From IMG/VR virus record IMGVR_UViG_3300025704_000912, positions 1 to 25,638 of that record: a stretch of 25,638 nt of DNA; one strand, written 5' to 3'. Positions 13,813-21,440 of this stretch are shown here, in pieces. Under the pieces are notes generated by a model that was given only the letters and a program-made list of their open reading frames with translations, searched no databases and was not told the DNA's origin. Within the stretch, counting starts at the first letter, position 1. Every line of letters begins with the position of its first letter. Position numbers and translations under genes: made by a program. Source of the DNA: a virus.

Positions 13813-14085
13813 GGCCTCGGTAGCACGTTCTTTGACGTATGTAAGTACTGCTTTCTTTTCAAGGGGGGTTAGGTCGTCCACTGAATTAAACCTAGAATAG
13901 GTCAATCCTACAGTGGTCATTTTGTTGCCTGCAGTGACCGCTGCATTCCATAGTTTTAATGACTCTTCATCATTGCCTGCATGTAGTTCTCCTACTTCAC
14001 ACATGGTTATGATTTCTCGACCCATCTTAACAATGGCCATTTGGGATTCGGGGGACGTGTATATACTATCACGATGCTTTCTCAT
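13798..14085 (-). CDS. hypothetical protein
   Basis: Ninety-five residues, mostly helical, with MREHRD-like basic start (MRKHRDSIYTSPES), a GREIITMCEVGELHAG segment and LTPLEKKAVLTYVKERATEAL at the end. AAGGAG eight bases before the ATG is optimal. It is the first gene after promoter member 3 and is followed at once by promoter member 2 in its 3' end, so it is probably a strongly expressed early gene. No family recognised. Confidence 0.72.
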   Translation of the reverse strand: MRKHRDSIYTSPESQMAIVKMGREIITMCEVGELHAGNDEESLKLWNAAVTAGNKMTTVGLTYSRFNSVDDLTPLEKKAVLTYVKERATEALTAG

Positions 14086-14121
14086 GTTGTAACTCCTTAA
14101 GTTATTTCTTTATTGGAGTAC

Positions 14122-14151
14122 AGTATATCAAAAAGCGGGGGGTGCTGTCTA
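14122..14151 (-). promoter_or_regulatory. sigma70-type early promoter (family member 3)
   Basis: TAGACA (14151-14146), 18-base spacer ending GCTTTTTGA, TATACT (14127-14122), on the - strand. One mismatch in the -35. The spacer's upstream half is six C residues, unlike the other members, so the shared inner motif is not just common ancestry of the whole segment. Confidence 0.72.
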
Positions 14152-14157
14152 GGCCTT

Positions 14158-14403
14158 TTATAGACTCTTTTGTATTTCGTCCAGTTCTTTAAGTTTCTTG
14201 TTTATGATGTCTACTCTATTGGGCCAATAGATATAGTCCTTGTCTGAATCCTTTGCAAGATTCTCAAGTAGGGGTCTCACAAAATTATCAAGTTTGTTGA
14301 TTACATCCGTTGCAGTTGTAGTCTTCTCGATAATCTTTGTATCAATGGCTGCAAGTTCATCTGCATCCATCGCTGTAAATCCGAAGTCGTTGTATTCTGT
14401 CAT
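14158..14403 (-). CDS. small hypothetical protein with WPNR motif
   Basis: Eighty-one acidic, helical residues: MTEYNDFGFTAMDADEL, then VINKLDNFVRPLLENLAKD..KDYIYWPNRVDIINKKLKEL. The YIYWPNR motif followed by a coiled helix is, as I recall, a recurrent small protein in marine T4-like phages with no known role. The ATG has no Shine-Dalgarno; instead an exact TATAAATA ends five bases before it. An alternative start at Met12 also lacks a binding site. Confidence 0.7.
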   Translation of the reverse strand: MTEYNDFGFTAMDADELAAIDTKIIEKTTTATDVINKLDNFVRPLLENLAKDSDKDYIYWPNRVDIINKKLKELDEIQKSL

Positions 14404-14408
14404 AGTAT

Positions 14409-14416
14409 TATTTATA
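14409..14416 (-). promoter_or_regulatory. exact late promoter box TATAAATA next to an ATG
   Basis: On the - strand the box is followed by five bases (ATACT) and then the ATG at 14403. With T4 spacing, transcription would begin on the A of the ATG. It lies two bases after the stop of the SDR gene, that is, exactly in the intergenic gap. Confidence 0.5.
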
Positions 14417-14417
14417 A

Positions 14418-15005
14418 CTAATCAGTGTGTAAATGATAGTAAACATCCTTTAAAGTTTCCTTGTCACTCTGCACATCTTGGTAGTTTGCATGTGCTTGTA
14501 ATGTCACGTCTGCAATCTCATAGTCGGGATAGGACGTAATTAGCTTGTAAATAAACCCAGCAACATCTTGGTGTTTAACACTAGGTAGGTTCTCATCGTT
14601 GAGAAGTCCTAGGTTTAGATTAGTCATTTTGTATCTCTTCTTAGAGTTGTACTGATAATTGTTTGCAAGGTGATTGAGTTGTGCTTTCTCTGATGCGTAC
14701 ATGTAACCTTTAGATATGTTTGGTTGAGCTGCACGGCTAGAGATATTAATAATAGTCTTAGTCTTCTCTAACTCCCATGCCTCATGAGCAATATCTAGAA
14801 TCTTAGCTTGGTCTTGGTGTGCAAGATTGATTAAAACATCCATAGGTTTATGACCTCTGAATCCCCAAAAGTTTACTCCATTCATTGTGATATCATCACA
14901 TCTGACTGGTGTGACTTCGATGGTGTTTCCTCTATACGGTGTTGCTTCTAATGTTCTTTTAATTACAGCTGCAAGACCACTACTTCCTGTTATTACTACT
15001 CTCAT
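14418..15005 (-). CDS. SDR-family NAD(P)-dependent epimerase/dehydrogenase
   Basis: About 195 residues with a Rossmann start MRVVITGSSGLAAVIKRTL (a GxxG-type loop shorter than the usual GxxGxxG), a central NLAHQ region, the INISSRAA strand with the conserved serine, and YASEK, the YxxxK catalytic pair of short-chain dehydrogenases. It is short for the family and may lack a full substrate lobe. I chose the ATG at 15005 over an upstream GTG at 15014. It overlaps the radical SAM gene by 26 bases, so both probably work in one pathway, perhaps sugar or base modification; the substrate is unknown. Confidence 0.75.
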   Translation of the reverse strand: MRVVITGSSGLAAVIKRTLEATPYRGNTIEVTPVRCDDITMNGVNFWGFRGHKPMDVLINLAHQDQAKILDIAHEAWELEKTKTIINISSRAAQPNISKGYMYASEKAQLNHLANNYQYNSKKRYKMTNLNLGLLNDENLPSVKHQDVAGFIYKLITSYPDYEIADVTLQAHANYQDVQSDKETLKDVYYHLHTD

Positions 15006-15942
15006 AATATTCACTCACTATGTCGAAAGATTGCTTACCGAACAAGCTACCATCGACACTGCACTTGTTACATGGGGACATACTTCTGTCACCCTTCATT
15101 AATTTCTTTCTAATTTTATTCATAGGTTTAGAGAACCATACATTATGTAGGGTTTCTGATAACAAGTTGCCTACAACATGCTCTCTACCCCAATCGTTGG
15201 AACAGAATAAAACATCACCATTCCAATCAACAAACATTTTATAAAAAGGATAATGACACGGTTTACCTTGTAGCGCTTCAATTGTACTCTCCTCAATTCC
15301 TACCCAGTCCATAACTCCACTACGATTGTTTAATATCAATCCATGTGTTTCGAAATCACCCCAGTGCATTCTGTATTTGTATTTCTCTTCGGGGATGGTT
15401 TTCATTATCTCATCAAAGTGTTCTATCTGTTCGACTCCGTCATAGAGATTGATGTAGAGTAAATCTAATCCACTGAACTCAAATAACTCTTCTGCATATT
15501 CTCTAGTGAGTTTATCTCCGTTAGTGTTACACTCTAGTGTTGCATAAGGAACTGCTGTCCTAAAGGTGTGAACGATTTCTCTGAACCTTGGGTTAAGTAA
15601 ATTCTCTCCGTATCCACTTAAGGATATCTTACCTTTAAATCCATTCTTATGTAATTCATCTCCAATGGTCTTTGCAGCCTTGGGTGTCATATGTAAATTT
15701 CTATTTGGAAACACTTCGGGATTTGCACGTGGACAAAATGAACATGTCCTATTGCATAACTCTGTGGTGTTAACTTCGACTGTAAGAATAGAACTGAGTT
15801 CGTTTAATTGGTCTTGGTCTTGTCGACCCCAATGTTTCTTTTCCTGTTCTCTACGGTGTTCTAAAAAATCGTACTGGTCAACAGCCATTATTGGGATGTT
15901 ACGTTTCGACACGTCTACACCTAATATGTCTTTCTTCTCCAT
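14980..15942 (-). CDS. radical SAM protein with SPASM-like C-terminal cysteines
   Basis: About 320 residues. CNRTCSFC (CxxxCxxC, residues about 63-70) binds the [4Fe-4S] cluster that cleaves S-adenosylmethionine; LSGYGENLLNP is the family's G-E region, and NTNGDKL follows. The C-terminal part has CHYPF...DWNGDVLFCSNDWG, VGNLLSETLHNVW and CNKCSVDG, the layout of a SPASM/twitch auxiliary cluster domain. Such enzymes act on peptides, sugars or other small molecules. The start is uncertain: ATG at 15942 (weak AGG) is chosen; TTG at 15990 and ATG at 15888 are alternatives. It overlaps the SDR gene downstream and the unknown gene upstream. Confidence 0.88.
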   Translation of the reverse strand: MEKKDILGVDVSKRNIPIMAVDQYDFLEHRREQEKKHWGRQDQDQLNELSSILTVEVNTTELCNRTCSFCPRANPEVFPNRNLHMTPKAAKTIGDELHKNGFKGKISLSGYGENLLNPRFREIVHTFRTAVPYATLECNTNGDKLTREYAEELFEFSGLDLLYINLYDGVEQIEHFDEIMKTIPEEKYKYRMHWGDFETHGLILNNRSGVMDWVGIEESTIEALQGKPCHYPFYKMFVDWNGDVLFCSNDWGREHVVGNLLSETLHNVWFSKPMNKIRKKLMKGDRSMSPCNKCSVDGSLFGKQSFDIVSEYYESSNNRK

Positions 15943-16351
15943 CCAAAACCTGTTCTTGGTAAGAAAACTCGATTGTGTCGCCAACGTCAATTACTCCTTC
16001 AGTAAAATACTTGGGTATGATAAAAAACTGTGCTGACTTCTCTTTTGAAATCTTACAGCTCTTTGGGTCACCATGTCTGTTGTATAGATACGGTCTAATG
16101 TGTAATCCATCTTGGTCTCTGTCGTGTGCTGAGAAAATTAACTCATTACCATCAAGGTAAAGATTTACATAGGGGGTGTCGTATTGGATTCCTAAACGGA
16201 TTGTATATTCAAGGGGGAAGTTTAAACGTAGAACGTCATCTTCAATATCTTGAAAACGTTCTACGTATCTGTGACTTACTTTGTCTAATTCAAGGGGTAG
16301 TACTTCTGATTCCTTAGAAGTATCCACCGTCTCGCACAGTATCATTGTCAT
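15899..16351 (-). CDS. hypothetical protein before radical SAM gene
   Basis: About 150 residues starting MTMILCETVDTSKESEVLPLE, with beta-rich segments: LEYTIRLGIQYDTPYVNLYLDG, HIRPYLYNRHGD, SAQFFIIPKYFTEGVIDVGDTIEFSY. It may form a small beta sandwich or barrel. The ATG at 16351 follows GGAAG and overlaps the end of the large acidic protein by 38 bases; it in turn overlaps the radical SAM frame by 44 bases. Could be a partner or structural protein; I do not recognise it. Confidence 0.66.
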   Translation of the reverse strand: MTMILCETVDTSKESEVLPLELDKVSHRYVERFQDIEDDVLRLNFPLEYTIRLGIQYDTPYVNLYLDGNELIFSAHDRDQDGLHIRPYLYNRHGDPKSCKISKEKSAQFFIIPKYFTEGVIDVGDTIEFSYQEQVLDGEERHIRCRRVET

Positions 16352-17837
16352 TATCACTTCCTTCATCACTGTCGACTGCTGATACGAATGACCCATCATC
16401 CTGTAGTGATTGTATTAATTCATCTGTTTGGTCTTGGAAGGACTCAATCATTTGTGCTTTAGTTTGAGACTTATCAAGTGTAAAGTTCAACTCATCTGCA
16501 GCTGTAACAATACCTTTCTTAGTCATTGCTTCAAGTTCTGCACTTGATGGGATTGTAATCTCATCGTATGGCTCTTCTTCGAATGATTCGTTGAATTGTT
16601 TTTCATCGATATCATCTTGAACCTTTTGGTCAATCTTTGCTTGTGCAGCTGCAAGTAATTCCTCTTCACTATCATATGAAGGGATTGCTTTTTCAGCTGG
16701 TGCTTTTACTGAGTCACCAGTCTGTAGAGTTTCTGCTCTTGGTTTAAAGTTACCACCAGTGATTACTGGTTTTGCAAATTCAGATTCAGTTCTTGTATCT
16801 TCTTCCTGTACTGAGAACTCTGAACCTAATGGTTCTACTTCGTCTGATACTTCAAACCCTTGGTCTTCTTCGTACTCATCGAATGCTTGTTTAGTTTCCG
16901 CTACCTTCTCATTGAAAGCTTCATCGGTTGAGATTGCTTCATCCCACTCTTCGGGTGTTGCATTATCGATTGATTGATAGGACTCATCTGTAATCTCTTC
17001 TACGAATTCATCTGCCTGAGCAACTTCTTCTACTCTTGCAACTTCATCAAAGAAAGACTCGGTTGTATTCCCACTTGGTTGATATCTTGTATCAGACTGT
17101 GGTGTATTTAAAGGAACGAAAGGTTCGACTTCTGTCGGGTCAACGAATGATGTTTCATTTACTTCTACGTCTGTTCCAACAACAACTGTATCTTCTGTAG
17201 CAGGATTCATTGCACGTGCAAGACCCATGTTACCTGTTGCCTTACTAGGTTTTGCTAAAGGGGTTTGTTGTACAGCGGGTGGTTGTGGAATTTCGTATCC
17301 ATGTTTCTTGGCAAGTACTGCTACTTCCTCAGCAGACATTTCAACAAAACCATCTTTGTTTAATGTACCTTGTTTAACACCGATAACTCCATCACCGTTT
17401 AAGTCAACACCAATTCCATGTGATGCAAGAACAGCTTCAAGTTGTGCAATCTTATTGTTTGCTTCTTTCCTTGCAACTCTTTCGTCTGCAAGTCTTTGCT
17501 GTTGTTCTTGTTGTGATTTTTCGAATGCCTCTGCTTTTGCAAGTTGGTCTGCAGCGATAAGTTCTTGAGACCTACGTTGTGCATTCTCGACAATCTGATT
17601 GTACTCTGCTAATCCAGCAGCGTACTCTTCAGTCACAGTATGCAATGGTACGAGTTCACCTTGGGTGACCTTTCCACTTTGCAAATGCGATTGGATTAGT
17701 GCATTGATAACACTAGCACTATTAACGGTAAACCCTACTTTGTAGTCAGCAATCCTTTGTTGGATTCTTTCTAACTCTGTTGGTTCGGGTTTTTCTTGTG
17801 CAAACTGTGAGACAGTTTGGGGTTCATTTGTTGCCAT
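16314..17837 (-). CDS. large acidic protein with coiled coil, Ca-loop motif and HeH/SAP-like end
   Basis: A 507-residue very acidic protein. Residues 20-60 are helical; 85-138 a Gln/Glu/Ala coiled coil; 145-152 read DLNGDGVIG, an EF-hand or dockerin-type calcium loop; 165-185 contain a SAEEVAVLAKKHGY unit; 200-430 are low-complexity acidic sequence rich in Glu, Asp, Thr and Phe; about 435-475 (LEAMTKKGIVTAADELNF then KSQTKAQMIESF) look like a HeH/SAP/Rho-N-type DNA-binding helix pair. The end is SDNDNDTVRDGGYF. GGAGA lies 12 bases before the ATG. It may be a virion or DNA-packaging-linked protein; the domain calls are by eye and the role is unknown. Confidence 0.72.
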   Translation of the reverse strand: MATNEPQTVSQFAQEKPEPTELERIQQRIADYKVGFTVNSASVINALIQSHLQSGKVTQGELVPLHTVTEEYAAGLAEYNQIVENAQRRSQELIAADQLAKAEAFEKSQQEQQQRLADERVARKEANNKIAQLEAVLASHGIGVDLNGDGVIGVKQGTLNKDGFVEMSAEEVAVLAKKHGYEIPQPPAVQQTPLAKPSKATGNMGLARAMNPATEDTVVVGTDVEVNETSFVDPTEVEPFVPLNTPQSDTRYQPSGNTTESFFDEVARVEEVAQADEFVEEITDESYQSIDNATPEEWDEAISTDEAFNEKVAETKQAFDEYEEDQGFEVSDEVEPLGSEFSVQEEDTRTESEFAKPVITGGNFKPRAETLQTGDSVKAPAEKAIPSYDSEEELLAAAQAKIDQKVQDDIDEKQFNESFEEEPYDEITIPSSAELEAMTKKGIVTAADELNFTLDKSQTKAQMIESFQDQTDELIQSLQDDGSFVSAVDSDEGSDNDNDTVRDGGYF

Positions 17838-17886
17838 AATTTATTTATTCTCCATGGAGCAGAACTAGACTAGAAAGTTGTTTACT

Positions 17887-17909
17887 GAAGTTAAATTGTA
17901 TCTAACTTC
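17887..17909. promoter_or_regulatory. 7+7 palindrome in intergenic gap
   Basis: GAAGTTA (17887-17893) and TAACTTC (17903-17909) are exact inverted repeats around nine bases, in the 112-base gap between the genes at 17837 and 17950. There is no T run on the - strand, so a terminator is unlikely; an operator or mRNA hairpin before the acidic-protein gene is possible. A TATTATAA lies just upstream on the - strand. Confidence 0.4.
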
Positions 17910-17949
17910 CCTTATAATATGTATAGTCTCGGTCTACTCTTATATTTAG

Positions 17950-18465
17950 TTAACAATTAATCTCGGGAAAGGCATCTTTCACGATTTTTGAAGTGATGTT
18001 AGGGAATGCCCAAACACCATCTTTGACTAGGTCAAGTAGTTCAGCTTCCTCTTTAGGAATACCTTCTAGAAGACCAATCCACATTGCTTCTCTCTTAGTT
18101 GCAGAGATTTGTTCCGTAACAAAATACTGGAACAACCTATGTTCAAATCTAAGTGATGTTTCTGTTAAATCAGAGCTAGGTGCTGAGTTCTCTCTGTAAG
18201 GTGTTTTACCTTCGGGTAAGACGGATGAAATATTCTCATCGAATTGCCACTGCAATACTTTCTTAACTCCACCATTAGTTTCATTGAATACTTTCAATCC
18301 GTTAACTGCTTGCTCTGGATTACTCTCAGCAACAATATTTGCTTGACATAATATTTCATATACATCTGCATTTTTCTGAAGTGTTGCTCTTTCGGTAATC
18401 AACTTCATTTTAGGTTTATTGGGAGCTCCTTTAGGTCGCCCTCTTCCTCTTTTTTTCTCGGTCAT
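17950..18465 (-). CDS. AT-hook-containing conserved phage protein
   Basis: A 171-residue protein starting MTEKKRGRGRPKGAPNKPK. RGRP inside a run of Lys/Arg is the classical AT-hook that binds the minor groove of AT-rich DNA. The rest is helical: PEQAVNGLKVFNETN, VLQWQFDENI, RLFQYFVTEQISATKREAMWIGLLE and EEAELLDL. The block is reminiscent of an uncharacterised phage family next to RNase H. It overlaps RNase H by four bases (ATGA), so it belongs to the replication operon. A role in DNA organisation or origin binding is an inference from the AT-hook. Confidence 0.78.
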   Translation of the reverse strand: MTEKKRGRGRPKGAPNKPKMKLITERATLQKNADVYEILCQANIVAESNPEQAVNGLKVFNETNGGVKKVLQWQFDENISSVLPEGKTPYRENSAPSSDLTETSLRFEHRLFQYFVTEQISATKREAMWIGLLEGIPKEEAELLDLVKDGVWAFPNITSKIVKDAFPEINC

Positions 18466-19298
18466 AATGTAAAATCCTCTACATGATTTAACAACTGGTC
18501 TAGTCTATGAGTTCTTAGATAGTCGAATACTTTACCCCTTACAGGTTCAGTCTCATCAAACTCTTCTAAGATATTCTGTTCTATCTCAGCTGGTATAAAC
18601 TCTAAGTCAATTAAAGTTTGGTTTCTTAAATAGTTACGATAGTATTTATCGTCACTCTCAATTGTAATTCTTAAGTACTTATCTTTGATAGGTTTCCTTA
18701 AGGGTGTCTGTCTAATACCTAGGTCTAAACAATCATCATTAGATAGAATGTTTGGAACTCCATCTGACTTATCACCAGTAAGAATATGTTCTCTCAAAAA
18801 TAAATCGGGGTCTTGACAATCAATCATCTTATTGAGATTGGGACTCCATTGAGTTACATATGGGTATTTATGCAATTGCTGAAAGTCTTTATCTCCACTG
18901 ACAATGAGTACATCTTCCTTTGCATGTTTAGTCAACACTGCAATGATGTCATCAGCTTCACACTTCTCAACATACATGTAACGGTATGGAAAGTTCTCTT
19001 TGATTTCCATCTTAACTTTGTGAAGGGTATCGAATATCATACCCCAATCTTTATCGTCAGCCTCTCTAGACTTTTTACGATTTGCTTTGTACTGTGGATA
19101 GAAGTCACGTCTCCACGGATTGGCTGCATCCGTGCAAAGAGTTATCTCACCATAGTCGCCTGAGTATTTCTTTTGATAGTTTCTGACTGAGTTTAGAATC
19201 ATGTGTCTCAACATGTCCTCACTCATTTCTCCACCATTCATTTTTAATTGTGCCATTAGACCAGCAATGATGGTCTGAGTAAAGTCTATAAGTATCAT
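18462..19298 (-). CDS. rnh: T4-type RNase H, 5'-3' flap nuclease
   Basis: A 278-residue FEN1-family enzyme (T4 RNase H: 305). The acidic metal-binding residues are all in place: D5 in ILIDFTQ, D57 in CTDAANPWRRDFYPQYKANR, E114/D116/D117 in EADD, D136/D138 in SGDKD, D176/D179 in TGDKSDG. It removes RNA primers and short DNA flaps during lagging-strand synthesis, helped in T4 by gp32. It overlaps its neighbours by four bases each, in an operon with the AT-hook protein and the gene at 19295. The helix-hairpin-helix region after TGDKSDG (VPNIL) is normal. Confidence 0.93.
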   Translation of the reverse strand: MILIDFTQTIIAGLMAQLKMNGGEMSEDMLRHMILNSVRNYQKKYSGDYGEITLCTDAANPWRRDFYPQYKANRKKSREADDKDWGMIFDTLHKVKMEIKENFPYRYMYVEKCEADDIIAVLTKHAKEDVLIVSGDKDFQQLHKYPYVTQWSPNLNKMIDCQDPDLFLREHILTGDKSDGVPNILSNDDCLDLGIRQTPLRKPIKDKYLRITIESDDKYYRNYLRNQTLIDLEFIPAEIEQNILEEFDETEPVRGKVFDYLRTHRLDQLLNHVEDFTL

Positions 19299-20008
19299 TT
19301 AATCACTTTTAATAATAATGTATTTTTGGTAATCAAGTCGTTTCCGTTTTTCAACTTCGACCTAGGAATCTCATCCATAAATCCACGAGCAATAATATTA
19401 CCACCTGTTACCAGTCTATCAAGCAACTTGTAATCTGTCAAGGTCTTTTCTTTACATAAGTCATAACCTGTAATTCTAGAACCTTTAACTGCAAGGTGGC
19501 CACTGAAATGTGTAAACTTCTTAGATGCAGTATTGTATGTGAACAAGTCTAATGCTCTTGGTATCTCTTCCTTGTCTATAGACTTGTAACCTTCCCACTC
19601 CTCTAAGAACGGAAGCTTCCTTACCATCCTCTTAGGGGTCATAGGTTTAATTCTACGTACTGGTTTGTACTCGTCACAATACTTATCGATATCGGATTCG
19701 ATACTCTCTAAGAATTTGATGTAGTCTTTCTTTTGTTTCTTGGTAAGGAAATTGAAAGCTTCTTCTAACTGTTCACAACCTTCTTCGTTCTTAACTTCTA
19801 ATTGTGCTTGAAGTGTTTTACCTTTCATGAAGGTAATTACTTTAGAACTATAATCTAGTTGCTTAAGATATTTGTACATTGAGAAGGAGCTCTTCTTATC
19901 GTCCACAAAGGAATCGATTTGGAACTCAACTTCATCATAGGCATCGATTGCTTTCTCGCGCATTCGGTCTTGGATATTAATTTTTTTGGGTTCAGTTTTC
20001 ATAATCAT
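19295..20008 (-). CDS. conserved hypothetical protein of T4-like marine phages
   Basis: A 237-residue basic protein. The opening PKKINIQDRMREKA and the later blocks KPVRRIKPMTPKRMVRKLPF, ALDLFTYNTASKKFTHF and VKGSRITGYD..KTLT are, as I recall, a recurrent pattern in marine T4-like phages without a known role. Its strong early promoter (20015-20044) places the predicted transcript start on the ATG at 20008; a second ATG at 20002 has no binding site either. It overlaps RNase H by four bases. A DNA-related role is likely from charge and operon only. Confidence 0.75.
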   Translation of the reverse strand: MIMKTEPKKINIQDRMREKAIDAYDEVEFQIDSFVDDKKSSFSMYKYLKQLDYSSKVITFMKGKTLQAQLEVKNEEGCEQLEEAFNFLTKKQKKDYIKFLESIESDIDKYCDEYKPVRRIKPMTPKRMVRKLPFLEEWEGYKSIDKEEIPRALDLFTYNTASKKFTHFSGHLAVKGSRITGYDLCKEKTLTDYKLLDRLVTGGNIIARGFMDEIPRSKLKNGNDLITKNTLLLKVIK

Positions 20009-20014
20009 GTCAGC

Positions 20015-20044
20015 AGTATATAATAAAGCTTAGTGCATTGTCAA
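20015..20044 (-). promoter_or_regulatory. sigma70-type early promoter (family member 4)
   Basis: TTGACA (20044-20039), 18 bases ending GCTTTATTA, TATACT (20020-20015), on the - strand. Six bases separate the -10 from the ATG at 20008, so the predicted +1 is the A of the ATG. It lies in the 49-base gap before the replication operon and after the RimK gene. Confidence 0.8.
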
Positions 20045-20057
20045 GTCTGTTTATAAA

Positions 20058-21440
20058 TTAACTATCATCCCTTTCATCACGTTTGTTTGTAATCATGAAC
20101 TTACGTGCTGGATTTATCATTAAGTTTGCACGTTGCATAAGGTCACGGTTCGCAAGAAACGGTATTGCACCTCTAGTATCTAAACTAACTTCTTGCTCAT
20201 ATATAGTGTTTAGAAAGTTTAACTCAAGTTCTACGACTGGTCTGTCTTCAGCTGGTTTTAATAAAGTAACCATTCTCTTTAGTGGTTTCTTATACTTAAC
20301 ACCTTCCGTTGTCCATGTAACTATCTTACCGTTAACCTTTAAATCTTCTGCATGAAGTGAACAAGCTGAAACTGAATTACCTGTATCTAACTTCACTGTC
20401 ATCTCTTGACCTTCGACTTCAATGGTTTCTAATACACCACACTCTGTTGGTGACTTCTTCCATATGTCTCGGTCTTTATAAATCTTAAGAACCATCTTAA
20501 CAATGTCCTCACCGATAACACTAGAGATTCCTTCAGTGCCTGGCGAATGATTTACTTCTAATAAGAATGGTGGTTCAGTCTTTCTGTTTTTGCTAGGAAT
20601 AAAGTCGACACCACACCATTGTCCGTTGACGGCTTTGCTAGCTCTTAGACAAACATCCTTTTCCAGTTCTGTCAATGTAACTGATTGTGCATCTGCACCT
20701 TGGGATACATTACTTCTGAAATCATCTGTAATTTTGTTTCGTCTCATTGCACCAACGATTTCTCTGTTGACAATGACAACACGTACATCGTAATCTGATT
20801 CGATATACTCTTGTAATAGAATATCACAGTAGGGGTCAATCTTATAAATCAAGCTGACCTGTGATTGTAATGAACGTTCTGTTTCGATTAATAGAACACC
20901 CACACCTTTAGAACCCTGTAATGTTTTAAGTATCATCGGGAAGTTATTATCTAATGCTTCGTGAGCTCTATCTACAGTCTCGGGTTCATCGTTTGGAATC
21001 AATACGGTACGTGGTTGGTTTAGACCTATCTCTTGCAGTCTCAGATACGTTCTAAACTTGTCTGAACAAACTTCGATACATTCCCTAGGGTTACACGTTG
21101 CAATGCCGTAGCGTTCAATCTGAGAGATTAAATCAAGGTAGGAATCTTTAGTGTTTACTGCACCACGAATCATAACTAATGTGTCTGCATCAATCTCGAA
21201 TCCTTTCTCATCGTCTGCATTGTGAATAGTAATCTTACCACTATCCTCATCACGTTCTAAGTATGCACCATTGATACGCACGTTGTAAACATCCATACCC
21301 ATCTTCTCTGCAACCCCAACTATCTTACCACTGGTAGATTTCTTTGATTGTTTCTTGGGACGTTCTGCAAGAACGACAAGGCGATAGGGGTCGGACTTCT
21401 TGATGTCTTCTTCGACTATCAGCTCATTAAATGATTTCAT
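20058..21440 (-). CDS. RimK-like ATP-grasp ligase fused to a RimB-like retropepsin domain
   Basis: A 460-residue protein. Residues about 20-120 form the N-terminal RimK-type domain; 125-320 the ATP-grasp fold, with K172 in ILKTLQGSKGVGV, DILLQEYIESDYDVRVVIV, GVDF near 277 and LLEVNHSPG near 293-301. RimK ligates glutamates to the C-terminus of ribosomal protein S6. Residues about 335-455 match the RimB/Zn-protease-like family (rimABK operons): VKLDTGNSVSACSLHA holds the aspartyl DTG motif at 352-354, and SLDTRGAIPFLANRDLM is the family's second block. In bacteria these are separate proteins. The ATG at 21440 overlaps the upstream gene by 14 bases. Target protein is inferred, not shown. Confidence 0.82.
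   Translation of the reverse strand: MKSFNELIVEEDIKKSDPYRLVVLAERPKKQSKKSTSGKIVGVAEKMGMDVYNVRINGAYLERDEDSGKITIHNADDEKGFEIDADTLVMIRGAVNTKDSYLDLISQIERYGIATCNPRECIEVCSDKFRTYLRLQEIGLNQPRTVLIPNDEPETVDRAHEALDNNFPMILKTLQGSKGVGVLLIETERSLQSQVSLIYKIDPYCDILLQEYIESDYDVRVVIVNREIVGAMRRNKITDDFRSNVSQGADAQSVTLTELEKDVCLRASKAVNGQWCGVDFIPSKNRKTEPPFLLEVNHSPGTEGISSVIGEDIVKMVLKIYKDRDIWKKSPTECGVLETIEVEGQEMTVKLDTGNSVSACSLHAEDLKVNGKIVTWTTEGVKYKKPLKRMVTLLKPAEDRPVVELELNFLNTIYEQEVSLDTRGAIPFLANRDLMQRANLMINPARKFMITNKRDERDDS

Noticed and set aside
15942-15990. A longer radical SAM start at TTG 15990
   Set aside because: No ribosome binding site and a 92-base overlap with the upstream gene; the ATG at 15942 is more plausible, although also weak.
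17838-17870. AATAAATAAATT before the acidic-protein gene as a late promoter
   Set aside because: It does not match TATAAATA over eight bases, and a GGAGA ribosome binding site lies in the same place and explains the purine-rich sequence.
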